Shown here one piece after another: positions 15,889 through 23,921 of a DNA stretch of 49,420 nt. The DNA is from CAZTDD01 sp964612675 (GTDB taxonomy: Bacteria; Hinthialibacterota; Hinthialibacteria; Hinthialibacterales; JAKPRU01): contig CAZTDD010000038.1 of NCBI GenBank assembly GCA_964612675.1, forward strand, positions 1 through 49,420, read 5' to 3'. Under the pieces are notes generated by a model. It saw only the letters and a list, made by a program, of their open reading frames with translations. It was not told the DNA's origin and did not search any database. Position numbers and translations under genes: made by a program. Each line of letters starts with the position of its first letter. The stretch's first letter is position 1.

Positions 15889-16619
15889 TTCAATACAGCC
15901 AACGCGTTTTCCCGGTATATTTGCTTTTTGATTTTTTCGTCGATTTCCGCTGCATCGATCATGCCAATGCTGAACCACGGATCGAACAGGGTTAGATCCG
16001 TCCCAAACAAAAACCGTTTTGCGCCCGCCCGCTGAACTGCATACGCCACTTTGTCGAAAAACGGAAGACTGGAAGCCGGCTCAAAATAGACATTCCCCAG
16101 CTCTGCGGCCTCATCGACCGTTTCTTTCCAGTCCGGTCCCCCCATGTGCGCCATGATAAAAGGCAAGGGATAAAAGTCTTTCGCCAGCCGAATCACTGCC
16201 CGAGCGGCCTCGATTTCAAATGTATGGATGAGAACCGGCTTTTGGGAGATATCGCAGTACTCGCCGATAATCTCGCGATGGCCTCGGCTGTCGCAGGGTT
16301 CGCCGCTGTAGCTGGGATGGAGTTTTAAACCAACGAATTTCGGATGATTTCCGTATTTCCGCATTTCCTCAATCGACTCCGTGACAAAATGCGGATTGAT
16401 CACAACCTGCCCGGCGAGTTGATCGTGCGGTTCGATCGTTTCGAAAAGCTCCCGATTGCCTTCCTGCATGTTGCAGGTGATCGCTTTTGCCGAAGAGAGA
16501 CAACACAGTTCGATCTGCGCTTTCTGCAGACTTCCGAGTAGCGTCTCGATATCGTGCCGCGCGGCTCCGTACGGCCAATGACCATAATGGGCATGAATAT
16601 CAATTCGAAATGGTTTCAT
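15867..16619 (-). CDS. Amidohydrolase-2 family metal-dependent hydrolase
   Basis: A 250-residue TIM-barrel enzyme of the Amidohydro_2 type (as in ACMSD and 4-oxalomesaconate-type hydrolases or decarboxylases). The strand-1 metal motif DIHAHYG (residues 7-13), the VGLKLHPSYSG segment, PVLIHTFE, FIMAHMGGPDW and the final FGTDLTLFD follow the expected barrel order; the histidines and last aspartate bind the metal. The substrate is unknown. It overlaps its upstream neighbour, a related protein, by four bases (ATGA at 16616-16619), so the two are translated together, perhaps as subunits or successive enzymes. Confidence 0.85.
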   Translation of the reverse strand: MKPFRIDIHAHYGHWPYGAARHDIETLLGSLQKAQIELCCLSSAKAITCNMQEGNRELFETIEPHDQLAGQVVINPHFVTESIEEMRKYGNHPKFVGLKLHPSYSGEPCDSRGHREIIGEYCDISQKPVLIHTFEIEAARAVIRLAKDFYPLPFIMAHMGGPDWKETVDEAAELGNVYFEPASSLPFFDKVAYAVQRAGAKRFLFGTDLTLFDPWFSIGMIDAAEIDEKIKKQIYRENALAVLNYSSAAS

Positions 16620-17368
16620 GGTTTCTCGTCAAGCAATTCGAGCAGCGTCCCGCTCAGTATACTTTGTCGGTCCTCCTTCGAAATCGTAGCGTTTTTCAAT
16701 ACATCCAAACTCGCATCGATAGCGTAAATCGGTGCGTTGGAACCGAAACATACTCGTTCCGCACCGATTTGCTGCGTCAATGTTTCGTACGCACTCGGAT
16801 AATTGATCGCTACTGTCATCATCAAACTCAACGGATCGCGTTTCAGTACAGAAAGAAATTCTGTAAAGAAAAAATAATGACTACCGATCAGGATACGTTT
16901 GAAAGAATATTTTTCGATGGTTTCAATAAATTCCGTCACGTCACCATACCGAACGCCGGGCACCAGGAGCAGGTTTTCTGTCCCATGAAGAATCTCCCAG
17001 ATTTCTTTGAGAGGTTCGTATCGCCATGGATAACCGTGACAATCGGGGAACAACCGGAAGAGGCGTACGCCTTGCTTTTCACAGCGTTCGACTTCTCTCG
17101 CTCCACTGTCCGTGTGACGCGGGTCCAACACCGCAACCGGCCTGTACCTCGGATTGTTGCGTGCAAGTTCAATTGTCCTGTCGTTCCCTCTGCGAACATC
17201 CATCTGGACCCCGTCCCAACAAAACACACACGCTCGATCGACAGGATGATTCTCCAAAACACGATCCAGGGTTACGAGTGACCGATCCGTTTTCCCTGTC
17301 GGGTCGGTACCGAAACTCACACATCCGTCGACGATCGATTTCCCGTTCATTTCAACCTTCATCTTCAT
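16616..17368 (-). CDS. Amidohydrolase-like protein lacking the HxH motif
   Basis: A 250-residue protein of the same fold and length as its downstream partner. It keeps the barrel pattern (VDGCVSFG at strand 1, RACVFCWDGVQMD, YRPVAVLDPRHTD, GVRLFRLFPDCHGYP, RILIGSHYFFF, AERVCFGSNAPIY), but the strand-1 HxH metal motif is replaced by DGCVSFG and the later histidine/aspartate positions are changed. It is therefore probably a non-catalytic or differently catalytic relative. It is translationally coupled to the canonical enzyme, which suggests a paired function. A second in-frame ATG seven codons in could be the start. Confidence 0.75.
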   Translation of the reverse strand: MKMKVEMNGKSIVDGCVSFGTDPTGKTDRSLVTLDRVLENHPVDRACVFCWDGVQMDVRRGNDRTIELARNNPRYRPVAVLDPRHTDSGAREVERCEKQGVRLFRLFPDCHGYPWRYEPLKEIWEILHGTENLLLVPGVRYGDVTEFIETIEKYSFKRILIGSHYFFFTEFLSVLKRDPLSLMMTVAINYPSAYETLTQQIGAERVCFGSNAPIYAIDASLDVLKNATISKEDRQSILSGTLLELLDEKP

Positions 17369-17385
17369 TCGGCAGTTGCGGTATT

Positions 17386-17457
17386 GGTGGGTTACGCGTC
17401 GCCGCCGGAGGTCGGACCGTTGAAATGTTTCGGCCTACTAGGCGCCGCTAACCCACC
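17386..17457. repeat. GTGGGTTA hairpin repeat
   Basis: GGTGGGTTA (17386-17394) pairs perfectly with TAACCCACC (17449-17457). The inner arms around GCGTCGCC and GGCGCCGC also pair imperfectly, giving a long cruciform-like structure of 72 bases. This is a widespread type of intergenic palindrome. It fills the gap between the amidohydrolase operon and the membrane-protein gene and ends two bases before the stop of the latter; it may also end or attenuate the upstream transcript. Confidence 0.8.
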
Positions 17458-17459
17458 CG

Positions 17460-20273
17460 CTACTTCTCCCTCGGTGGACAGTATAGCTTTAACTCCGTTC
17501 CGTCTGAAAGAATCACATCCACACGAACTGGAATTGGACTGCGTGGGAGATAGTCAAGGCAATTCGCCGCATGGATCGATAGTTTTCGCGCGCCGTCCAA
17601 GGGGATATCCAGCGGTTTCCCGTTTTTGTCTATCCGATTTCCAATTTCATCGAACACGGCAACTTTCCATAACGGACCGGCCTCTGTCGTCCATCGACTT
17701 CGGGTCGGTTCGGTGGTCTGCGGGCCGACATGTTCGATCTGAATGGTGCGGATGCGTTTGCCGTCCCGGGCGCTCAAAAACAATTCCCATTGAAGGTCGT
17801 GTTCTCCGTCCGGAGTCCAACTTTCTTTCCCGACAAAATCGTCCCACGGACCAAGATATTTCAGGAAATCCTGCTGCATATAGAGTGGACGGACCAGGAG
17901 TAAACACAACCATGCGACTATTACCGCCGCGCCAACTGCGAGAACGGCAGTGCCCGCTTTTCGCCGAAAGGTGGGGAAAACATCCTGTTTGCCGTATTTG
18001 TTCCAAAGTCTCGCAGGAATGAATAGAAGCGCAAGAGTTACAAGGACCGCGATGACACTCACAGTGCGACAAATATAGTCGATTGGTTCATCCTGGTATC
18101 GGATATTCAGAATGCCGTCACGAATGGGGATAGATAGAAACTTGTGAAGCTCAGGTTGTTCAGGCGTTGGAGACAGTTCGAGCGGTTCTACCGGTTCTTC
18201 ATCGATCGTGATCTTCCATTTTCGGAATTGGGAGATTCCGACGCGCAGGATCGCGCCCTCCTCCGCCTTTGAAATCCGGAATTGAACCCGTTTCGGTTCG
18301 TTCTTCACAAGCCTGACAGAGGCGCTGCCCTCGACCCTGTATCCCCAACCATTCCAATTTGTGTTTCTGTAGACCTCGATCACTCCGAATCGAGCGATAC
18401 GCTTACCGTGCGGCATCTCGGTGATTCGTTCCACCTGTTGGTCGACACGCCCAATGGCGTACTTGATATCGGCGAGTTCCAGCACGTCTTCGGTTAGTTC
18501 ATACGGCCTGGTCCTAAGTAGAATGGTGGGCACATAGTCGGGACCGACGAAGCCCCACGGCGACTGAAGAACCAGCAGGCAGGGGTTCCAAGGGGTTGTC
18601 GAATAAACACGGAAAGGTACAAGCGGTTTGGAATAATCGTAGTACTCGTTTTGAAGTCTTTCTTTCTTGAAAAGAAACTCAAATGCTTTTACGACATCTT
18701 TCCAGTACGGCGGCTCGTCGGGAAGAATCTCGAATGAGTGCGCACTCGGCAGAACGCCCCAGCGATACACGGCATTCGATACGCTTGTACCGACCAACAG
18801 CACTGGAATGAATATCAGCACACCCGCTAAGGTCGCGACAATCTCCCGGGAGATGCGAGAGTAGAAACCAGACCACGAGTCAAAGGAATCGCTTTCCTTC
18901 CGTTCGAGTAAAGCTTGCCAGCTCTTTCTGAAAACCGGCTCGAGCATCCTCCCCAGCAAAATGCTGAAAAGAAGCATTCCCGTTATCTTCGCCGCCGCGA
19001 GAAGCCGTACGACTTGCATGTGAGCATAAAAATTGCCTAAAAAGTCTAGGTGTAGAGCGTATCGAAAATATTCCGTTCCTGTCAGAATGTTGATTAACGC
19101 AGCCAGGGACGACGTCCGAAGATAGAGGTTTCGTTGAAACAGCCCCCACGCGATACCCAGAAGCGAAACGGCGGCCAACATAGGAATTGTCTCAATGAAA
19201 AGGGAGGCGTGTAGGACGTCGTAACCGATCTCATTATTTACCCGGCCCCAGAAACCGAACGGTTGAATCCATTCATTCTCTGTGAAAAACGGCCCCCACC
19301 ACCAGAACGCCAACAACAGTCCAAGACCCAGCATACTCAGTGCTTTGTCGAGGTGCGTTGTCTCCGATCGATGGGTTGATCGAAAGACGAAGCTCAGCAC
19401 AAGAAACAGGGCTATCCATTCCACCATCAGAAACAGGCAGAGTGCGTGAAAAAGCGCGGCCGCCGCCGCACTGAGCGAGAGGACAACAAATACTCGCTTG
19501 TTCAGCTCGCCCGAGGCTGCTCGCGCAAACTTATGGAGGGTGAAGAACACAAGACCGACTCCGATGGCGTTTGCCCACATGCCGCTGTAGAAGAACTGAT
19601 ACCAGCCGAACATGATCGCCCGCCTGGAGTCGCAGAGTAGAAGAGGAAGCAACAACAGTGCCGCAGTTCGTCCGCCATACCAGCGGACGACCGCGTAAAG
19701 GCAGAAGACATAGGCGATGTAGGTGAGATAAACCAAAATGTTGTAACTATGTTCGGGGGGCAAATAGAATGTAAGGCCTCGAAAGAGGCAAAACAGAAGA
19801 TTCCCGCCCGGCGGATAGAGCTCATTGAGCGGGATACCGGTACCGATGGCCGAACACCAGCCCTTCAAAAAACCATGCGTTAGGAAATCGCGCAGCGTGA
19901 GGACGCCGAGTACGTAATGGATCGCGTGATCCGCGCTGGCGACGAGAGCCCCGCCGAGCGGCTCTCGAAAGAGATAGGCGAAGAGACAGAAAAGAGCTGT
20001 CAGGCACGCTCCTTCCAATAACAGCGGGTAGGGAATTCGGGGCCATCGCCGCGTCGAGTAACGAATCCACGCGGCGCAGACAAACAGCACAAGCAGGATG
20101 GTCACTGTCCAGTCGAGACACGTGTACGCGACAGGTCCGAGCCCCATCGCCGGCTGGTCGTAATAAGACAGCCTCGAAAACACGAGTTTGAGCAGAAGCA
20201 GAAATGCAAAACGTACGCCCCAAATCAGGATTTCCGCGTGGCGCAAAACTGGTTTGTCCGGGTTGTTTTCCAT
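17460..20273 (-). CDS. Large multi-span membrane protein, GT-C/PF10131-like
   Basis: A 937-residue integral membrane protein with a dozen or more hydrophobic helices in the first 500 residues, a soluble extracytoplasmic part (about 520-780) and two late helices. The loop with ADHAIHYVLGVLTLRDFL, then GTGIPLNELYPPGGNLLF, is like the first periplasmic loop of GT-C glycosyltransferase-like proteins and of the membrane family named after 6-pyruvoyl-tetrahydropterin synthase (PF10131), which lacks that enzyme activity. A role in adding sugars to lipid-linked or surface molecules is plausible but unproven. It lies upstream of the amidohydrolase pair and 45 bases downstream of the EamA gene. Confidence 0.7.
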   Translation of the reverse strand: MENNPDKPVLRHAEILIWGVRFAFLLLLKLVFSRLSYYDQPAMGLGPVAYTCLDWTVTILLVLFVCAAWIRYSTRRWPRIPYPLLLEGACLTALFCLFAYLFREPLGGALVASADHAIHYVLGVLTLRDFLTHGFLKGWCSAIGTGIPLNELYPPGGNLLFCLFRGLTFYLPPEHSYNILVYLTYIAYVFCLYAVVRWYGGRTAALLLLPLLLCDSRRAIMFGWYQFFYSGMWANAIGVGLVFFTLHKFARAASGELNKRVFVVLSLSAAAAALFHALCLFLMVEWIALFLVLSFVFRSTHRSETTHLDKALSMLGLGLLLAFWWWGPFFTENEWIQPFGFWGRVNNEIGYDVLHASLFIETIPMLAAVSLLGIAWGLFQRNLYLRTSSLAALINILTGTEYFRYALHLDFLGNFYAHMQVVRLLAAAKITGMLLFSILLGRMLEPVFRKSWQALLERKESDSFDSWSGFYSRISREIVATLAGVLIFIPVLLVGTSVSNAVYRWGVLPSAHSFEILPDEPPYWKDVVKAFEFLFKKERLQNEYYDYSKPLVPFRVYSTTPWNPCLLVLQSPWGFVGPDYVPTILLRTRPYELTEDVLELADIKYAIGRVDQQVERITEMPHGKRIARFGVIEVYRNTNWNGWGYRVEGSASVRLVKNEPKRVQFRISKAEEGAILRVGISQFRKWKITIDEEPVEPLELSPTPEQPELHKFLSIPIRDGILNIRYQDEPIDYICRTVSVIAVLVTLALLFIPARLWNKYGKQDVFPTFRRKAGTAVLAVGAAVIVAWLCLLLVRPLYMQQDFLKYLGPWDDFVGKESWTPDGEHDLQWELFLSARDGKRIRTIQIEHVGPQTTEPTRSRWTTEAGPLWKVAVFDEIGNRIDKNGKPLDIPLDGARKLSIHAANCLDYLPRSPIPVRVDVILSDGTELKLYCPPREK

Positions 20274-20318
20274 CGTTGTTTGCGCTTTCCGATCCGTTTC
20301 CCGGTGCCTATTGATGCA

Positions 20319-21227
20319 TTACTCCGTCCGATCTTTTAGCACAGTGATATAGAGTCCCGTAAGGATCATGCCCGCCGCGGCAAAAAACCAGCCGCCGGGT
20401 CTTTCATCCAAAAAGATCCACGCACAGGCGACACCGATCAGGGGCTGGAGAAACAGGCTGCCTCCTGTGACTCCCGCGGAAAGGTGTTTGAGTAGGCTGT
20501 ACCACAAAATGATCGGCACCGCCATGCACGGCACCGCCAGATAGAAGATCCACCACCACAGCACCGGAGAGTATTCCCACGGCGGTTTCTCGGCCAGACC
20601 CGGAAACGCGAAAAACGAGAGCAAACAGGAGGAAAACAAACACGCCACCACAAAGACACTCTGCGGAGGGTTCCGGGAAACCACCGGTTTCGCCGTAACC
20701 GTGTAGAGCGCGTACAGAATCGTGGTGCACATGAAGATCAGATCCCCTTTCAACGTATGCGCCGAGAGTAGTGTCGTCTGGCGCAGATCGTTCCACAGAA
20801 CCATTACCACACCGATAAGGCACAGCGAGAATCCGATTATCTGTTTCGACGTGATCCTTTCACCGAGTAGAATGGCCGCAAGAATCACACATTGTGCGGC
20901 TTCGGTGGCTGCCAGAAGAGAGATGTTGGACGCGGTGCTGAGTCGCGTGCCGAAATACTCGATCGGCAGCGCCAGCGCATGGACCAATAACCCCAAGCGG
21001 CACGCCAGGAGAAAATCCCGGCCTCTGGGGAACGGAATCCGTCGCCACAGCACCACGCACAATACCATCAGCCCCGCCATGGTTTGACGCACGAAGGCAA
21101 GCGAAAACACCTCGATGTGACCCGAAAGAAGATGCTTGTTTGCAGCGAACGTCGTTCCGAACAGGACGTTCGCCAGGATCAGTAGCAGGAAGAAATGGAT
21201 TGGGGTCCGGCCGGTGGACGCGGTCAT
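20319..21227 (-). CDS. EamA/DMT-superfamily transporter
   Basis: A 302-residue protein with ten predicted membrane helices and the two-fold EamA repeat, each half about 140 residues. Marks include ILANVLFGTTFAANKHLL at the start, ERITSKQIIGFSLCLIGV at the end of repeat 1, and FLQPLIGVACAWIFLDERPG in repeat 2, the conserved position of a helix with proline and an acidic pair. These exporters move amino acids, nucleotide-sugars or drugs; the substrate is not evident. It overlaps the upstream HAD gene by four bases (ATGA), so the two are coupled. Confidence 0.88.
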   Translation of the reverse strand: MTASTGRTPIHFFLLLILANVLFGTTFAANKHLLSGHIEVFSLAFVRQTMAGLMVLCVVLWRRIPFPRGRDFLLACRLGLLVHALALPIEYFGTRLSTASNISLLAATEAAQCVILAAILLGERITSKQIIGFSLCLIGVVMVLWNDLRQTTLLSAHTLKGDLIFMCTTILYALYTVTAKPVVSRNPPQSVFVVACLFSSCLLSFFAFPGLAEKPPWEYSPVLWWWIFYLAVPCMAVPIILWYSLLKHLSAGVTGGSLFLQPLIGVACAWIFLDERPGGWFFAAAGMILTGLYITVLKDRTE

Positions 21228-21958
21228 GGTATTCCCGCCGGCAAAAAGGAAAGAAGCGGACTCAGATCGTGGATAACCGCCTCTGGATAGGGCGGATACG
21301 GTGGATCCGTGCCGTTCTCGTCACGGCGTATCCAGACTGCACGGATATCGCATTGGAGAGCGCCCACGATATCTTTCTCATAGTTATCCCCGACCATCAT
21401 TGCCTGCTGCGGATCGCACCCGGCAATATCGAGCGCCTGCTGAAAAATTTTCGGCGATGGCTTTGAAACGCCTACTGCCTGGGCTATCAAAACCTCGTCC
21501 ACATGCTCTCGAAGGGAAACAGCCTGGATCTTTGCTTCTTGAATGTCATTGGTGCCATTGGTCACAACGATGACGGGAACCTGTTCGCGCGCCTTCTTCA
21601 GGAATGGCAGAGTATCCGGGTAGAGGCGATACGTCTCGATACGTCGCTCCCAATATCGTTCCGAAGCGAGAACGCCCAGTTTTTCCCAGTCTTTGCAGCC
21701 CACCCGGCGTAGCGCTTCCGGCCAGACCTCGAGCCGAATCGCTTCCGCGCTCGCGTTTGATGGCATTTTCTCATCCACCACCGACCAAATATCGTTGGAC
21801 ATCCGCCAGTAAATCGTTTTGAGATCGTCGTGAGGAAGAGAGGGATCGTGTTCGATCAATGCCGCGTAAGCATCCTCCCATGCCTGGTTACCGCTGAACC
21901 GATTATCGGCCAGTGTTTGGTCCAAGTCGAGTAATAAGGCGGAGATAGGAGGTTTCAT
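21224..21958 (-). CDS. HAD-superfamily phosphatase
   Basis: A 244-residue haloacid-dehalogenase-like hydrolase. Motif I is LLLDLDQT (nucleophile aspartate 11, acid-base aspartate 13), motif II is VIVVTNGT, motif III is the lysine of GVSKPSPKIF and motif IV is MMVGDNYEKDI. The helical cap between motifs I and II (subfamily I) fits YjjG-like nucleotidases or other small-molecule phosphatases; the substrate is unknown. The start has GGAAG upstream. The coupled EamA gene suggests a salvage or export step but the pair is not a known system. Confidence 0.9.
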   Translation of the reverse strand: MKPPISALLLDLDQTLADNRFSGNQAWEDAYAALIEHDPSLPHDDLKTIYWRMSNDIWSVVDEKMPSNASAEAIRLEVWPEALRRVGCKDWEKLGVLASERYWERRIETYRLYPDTLPFLKKAREQVPVIVVTNGTNDIQEAKIQAVSLREHVDEVLIAQAVGVSKPSPKIFQQALDIAGCDPQQAMMVGDNYEKDIVGALQCDIRAVWIRRDENGTDPPYPPYPEAVIHDLSPLLSFLPAGIP

Positions 21959-22361
21959 GAGACTTCCGGTGAGTTACCATTGTCGTGTCACGGTCTATGA
22001 AGACCGCATCTGCGCCTCTTGACACCGTCATCGCGAGCCCCGAACCGTCGGAGCCGGCGATCTGGGAAAGAAAACGCGATTTCCGTTGCCGTCATGGCGA
22101 GCGAAGCGTGGCCATTTCGTTTTTCCGGTTCAACGGTGAGATTCCCACGTCGCTTCGCTCCTCGGAATGACGGATTCGGGAGCGTTTTCTTAGGAGGAGC
22201 GAAGCGACGTGGCGATCTCGTAACTTATTGAGATTGCTTTGTTTCACTCGAAATGACGATATCCGACCATGTCCATCAGAACGTTCGCCGGAGTTTTTTT
22301 TCAGAATCACAGAGATTCGATGGTACCGGTCACAAGAAGCAAATGGGAGAGTACCGGCGGG
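21959..22361. other. Intergenic stretch dominated by a dispersed repeat
   Basis: About 400 bases between the HAD and dnaB genes, both on the minus strand. The central part is the repeat entered separately. The rest, including 22253-22361, shows no gene or promoter that I can support. Confidence 0.6.
22091..22240. repeat. Dispersed palindromic repeat, copy 2
   Basis: CGTCATGGCGAGCGAAGCG at the left is an imperfect inverted copy of the CGCTTCGCTCCTCGGAATG core near 22152, and the 24 bases from 22149 equal the first 24 of the window. A GGAGGAGCGAAGCGACGTGG segment and a late GAGATTG complete the element. It is the GCTTCGCTCC-type repeat with several nested palindromes. Confidence 0.8.
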
Positions 22362-23807
22362 CTAAAATGGGACATCGTCCATATTCTGGGATGGCAATAG
22401 AACGACGGATCCTCCCTCGTCCTCCGGGCCCATCGCAGGCGGGATGTCCTCGTCATCGCGGGGACTGAGATCCTCGAAGCGTGTGTACTCGCGAATGAAG
22501 TAAATCCCGAATTCACCGACCGGGCCGTTGCGGTGTTTCCCGATAATCACGCTGTAGTCGAATTCAAGTTGATGAGGACCTTCGAACGGGATATCGGACT
22601 CGCCGCCTTCGGTTTTCCGAGGTTGGCGGTGGAGGAACATTACCAGATCCGCGTCCTGCTCAATCGCCCCGGATTCGCGCAGGTCTGAAAGACGCGGTTT
22701 GTCGTTTCGCTGTTCCACTGCACGAGAAAGCTGCGAACACGCGATCACGGGTACCTGCAATTCGCGAGCGAGCGCTTTGAGGGCACGCGAAATCTCCGAA
22801 ACCTCCTGCTGGCGGTTGTCCCGGGCCCGAGCACTGGTCATCAACTGGATGTAATCAACGACGATCAATCCAAGATCGGGATGTTCCGCTTTCAATCGCC
22901 TGGCCCGTGTAAACACATCCGTCGGATTCAAATTCGGCGTATCGTCGATAAAGAGCTGAAGATCGTGTAACTCGTCAGCGGTAGAAAGGAGCTTGCGGGC
23001 TTCCCGGCGGTTGATCTGACCGGCACGCAGTTTCTGAAGGTTGATACGGGCCTGCGAACAGAGGACGCGTTCCGCGATCTGTTCACAGCTCATCTCAAGC
23101 GAGAAAATCCCGACAGGAATGCCTCGTCTGGCAATATTCTCGGCCATGTTCAAACAGAACGAGGTTTTTCCCACAGAGGGGCGCGCGGCCAATACGATCA
23201 GGTCGGATTTTTGGAGGCCTGCTGTTTGGCTGTCCAGGTCGCGGAACTCCGTCTCCAGGCCGGTGAGAGCGCCTTTTCGCTCGAACGCCAGATCGACCTT
23301 GCGAACCGTCTCTTCGAGTAATTCGGCGAACGACAGAAAACTCCGGCTTGCGCGAGCGCGAGAGAGGTTGAACAGACTCTCCTCCGCCCACGCCAACAAT
23401 GTGGTGACCTCGTCGGGACCTTCCTTCGCCCGGCCGATAATGTCAACACAGGACCGAATCAGACGGCGGCGAAGAGCAAGCTCTTTGACAATGGCGGCGT
23501 GGTGAGCCACGTTTACCGAGGTGGTTGTCGCATCGAGGACTTCGGCCAGGTAAGCCGGTCCCCCGATCTCACTTAGTGTTCCCTGTCGGTCCAGCGTCTC
23601 GCCGATTGTTGTCAGGTCGATTCCTTTAGCGCCAACCGTCAATTCCAGAATCACATCGAAGACCTTCTGGTTGGCCTGCGAATAGAAATCGTCCCGTGCG
23701 ATCATCTCCTGAACGGTATGGATCGCACTCGAATCCCGGATCATCGCGCTCAGGACCGACCGTTCCGCCGTCAGGTTATAGGGAAGACTCAACTGTTTGT
23801 CCGCCAT
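22362..23807 (-). CDS. dnaB: Replicative DNA helicase DnaB
   Basis: A 481-residue hexameric 5'-3' helicase that opens DNA at the replication fork and recruits primase. The N-terminal helical domain starts NLTAERSVLSAMI; the C-terminal RecA-like domain has Walker A ARPSVGKTS (208-216), Walker B LIVVDYIQLM (near 314-323) and the DnaB signature QLSRAVEQRNDKPRLSDLRE, then SGAIEQDADLVMFLHR. The length is normal and no intein is present. The start has GAGGAG seven bases upstream. The C-terminal tail after about 440 is acidic and variable. It lies in a minus-strand run downstream of a TPR/zinc-ribbon gene. Confidence 0.97.
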   Translation of the reverse strand: MADKQLSLPYNLTAERSVLSAMIRDSSAIHTVQEMIARDDFYSQANQKVFDVILELTVGAKGIDLTTIGETLDRQGTLSEIGGPAYLAEVLDATTTSVNVAHHAAIVKELALRRRLIRSCVDIIGRAKEGPDEVTTLLAWAEESLFNLSRARASRSFLSFAELLEETVRKVDLAFERKGALTGLETEFRDLDSQTAGLQKSDLIVLAARPSVGKTSFCLNMAENIARRGIPVGIFSLEMSCEQIAERVLCSQARINLQKLRAGQINRREARKLLSTADELHDLQLFIDDTPNLNPTDVFTRARRLKAEHPDLGLIVVDYIQLMTSARARDNRQQEVSEISRALKALARELQVPVIACSQLSRAVEQRNDKPRLSDLRESGAIEQDADLVMFLHRQPRKTEGGESDIPFEGPHQLEFDYSVIIGKHRNGPVGEFGIYFIREYTRFEDLSPRDDEDIPPAMGPEDEGGSVVLLPSQNMDDVPF

Positions 23808-23858
23808 TCAAGAACTCCTCATGCGAACCATATTGCCCCAGGTATGTCTGATGTCAAG

Positions 23859-23888
23859 ATGGTTTCAATCGTAATGGTTTCAATCGTA
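23859..23888. repeat. 15-base tandem repeat upstream of dnaB
   Basis: ATGGTTTCAATCGTA occurs twice in immediate succession. It lies in the leader of dnaB, 52 bases before the start codon, and could be a polymorphic slip or a protein-binding site. Confidence 0.7.
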
Positions 23889-23921
23889 AGATGTGTATGA
23901 CCTCAGCGGGAAACACACGTC

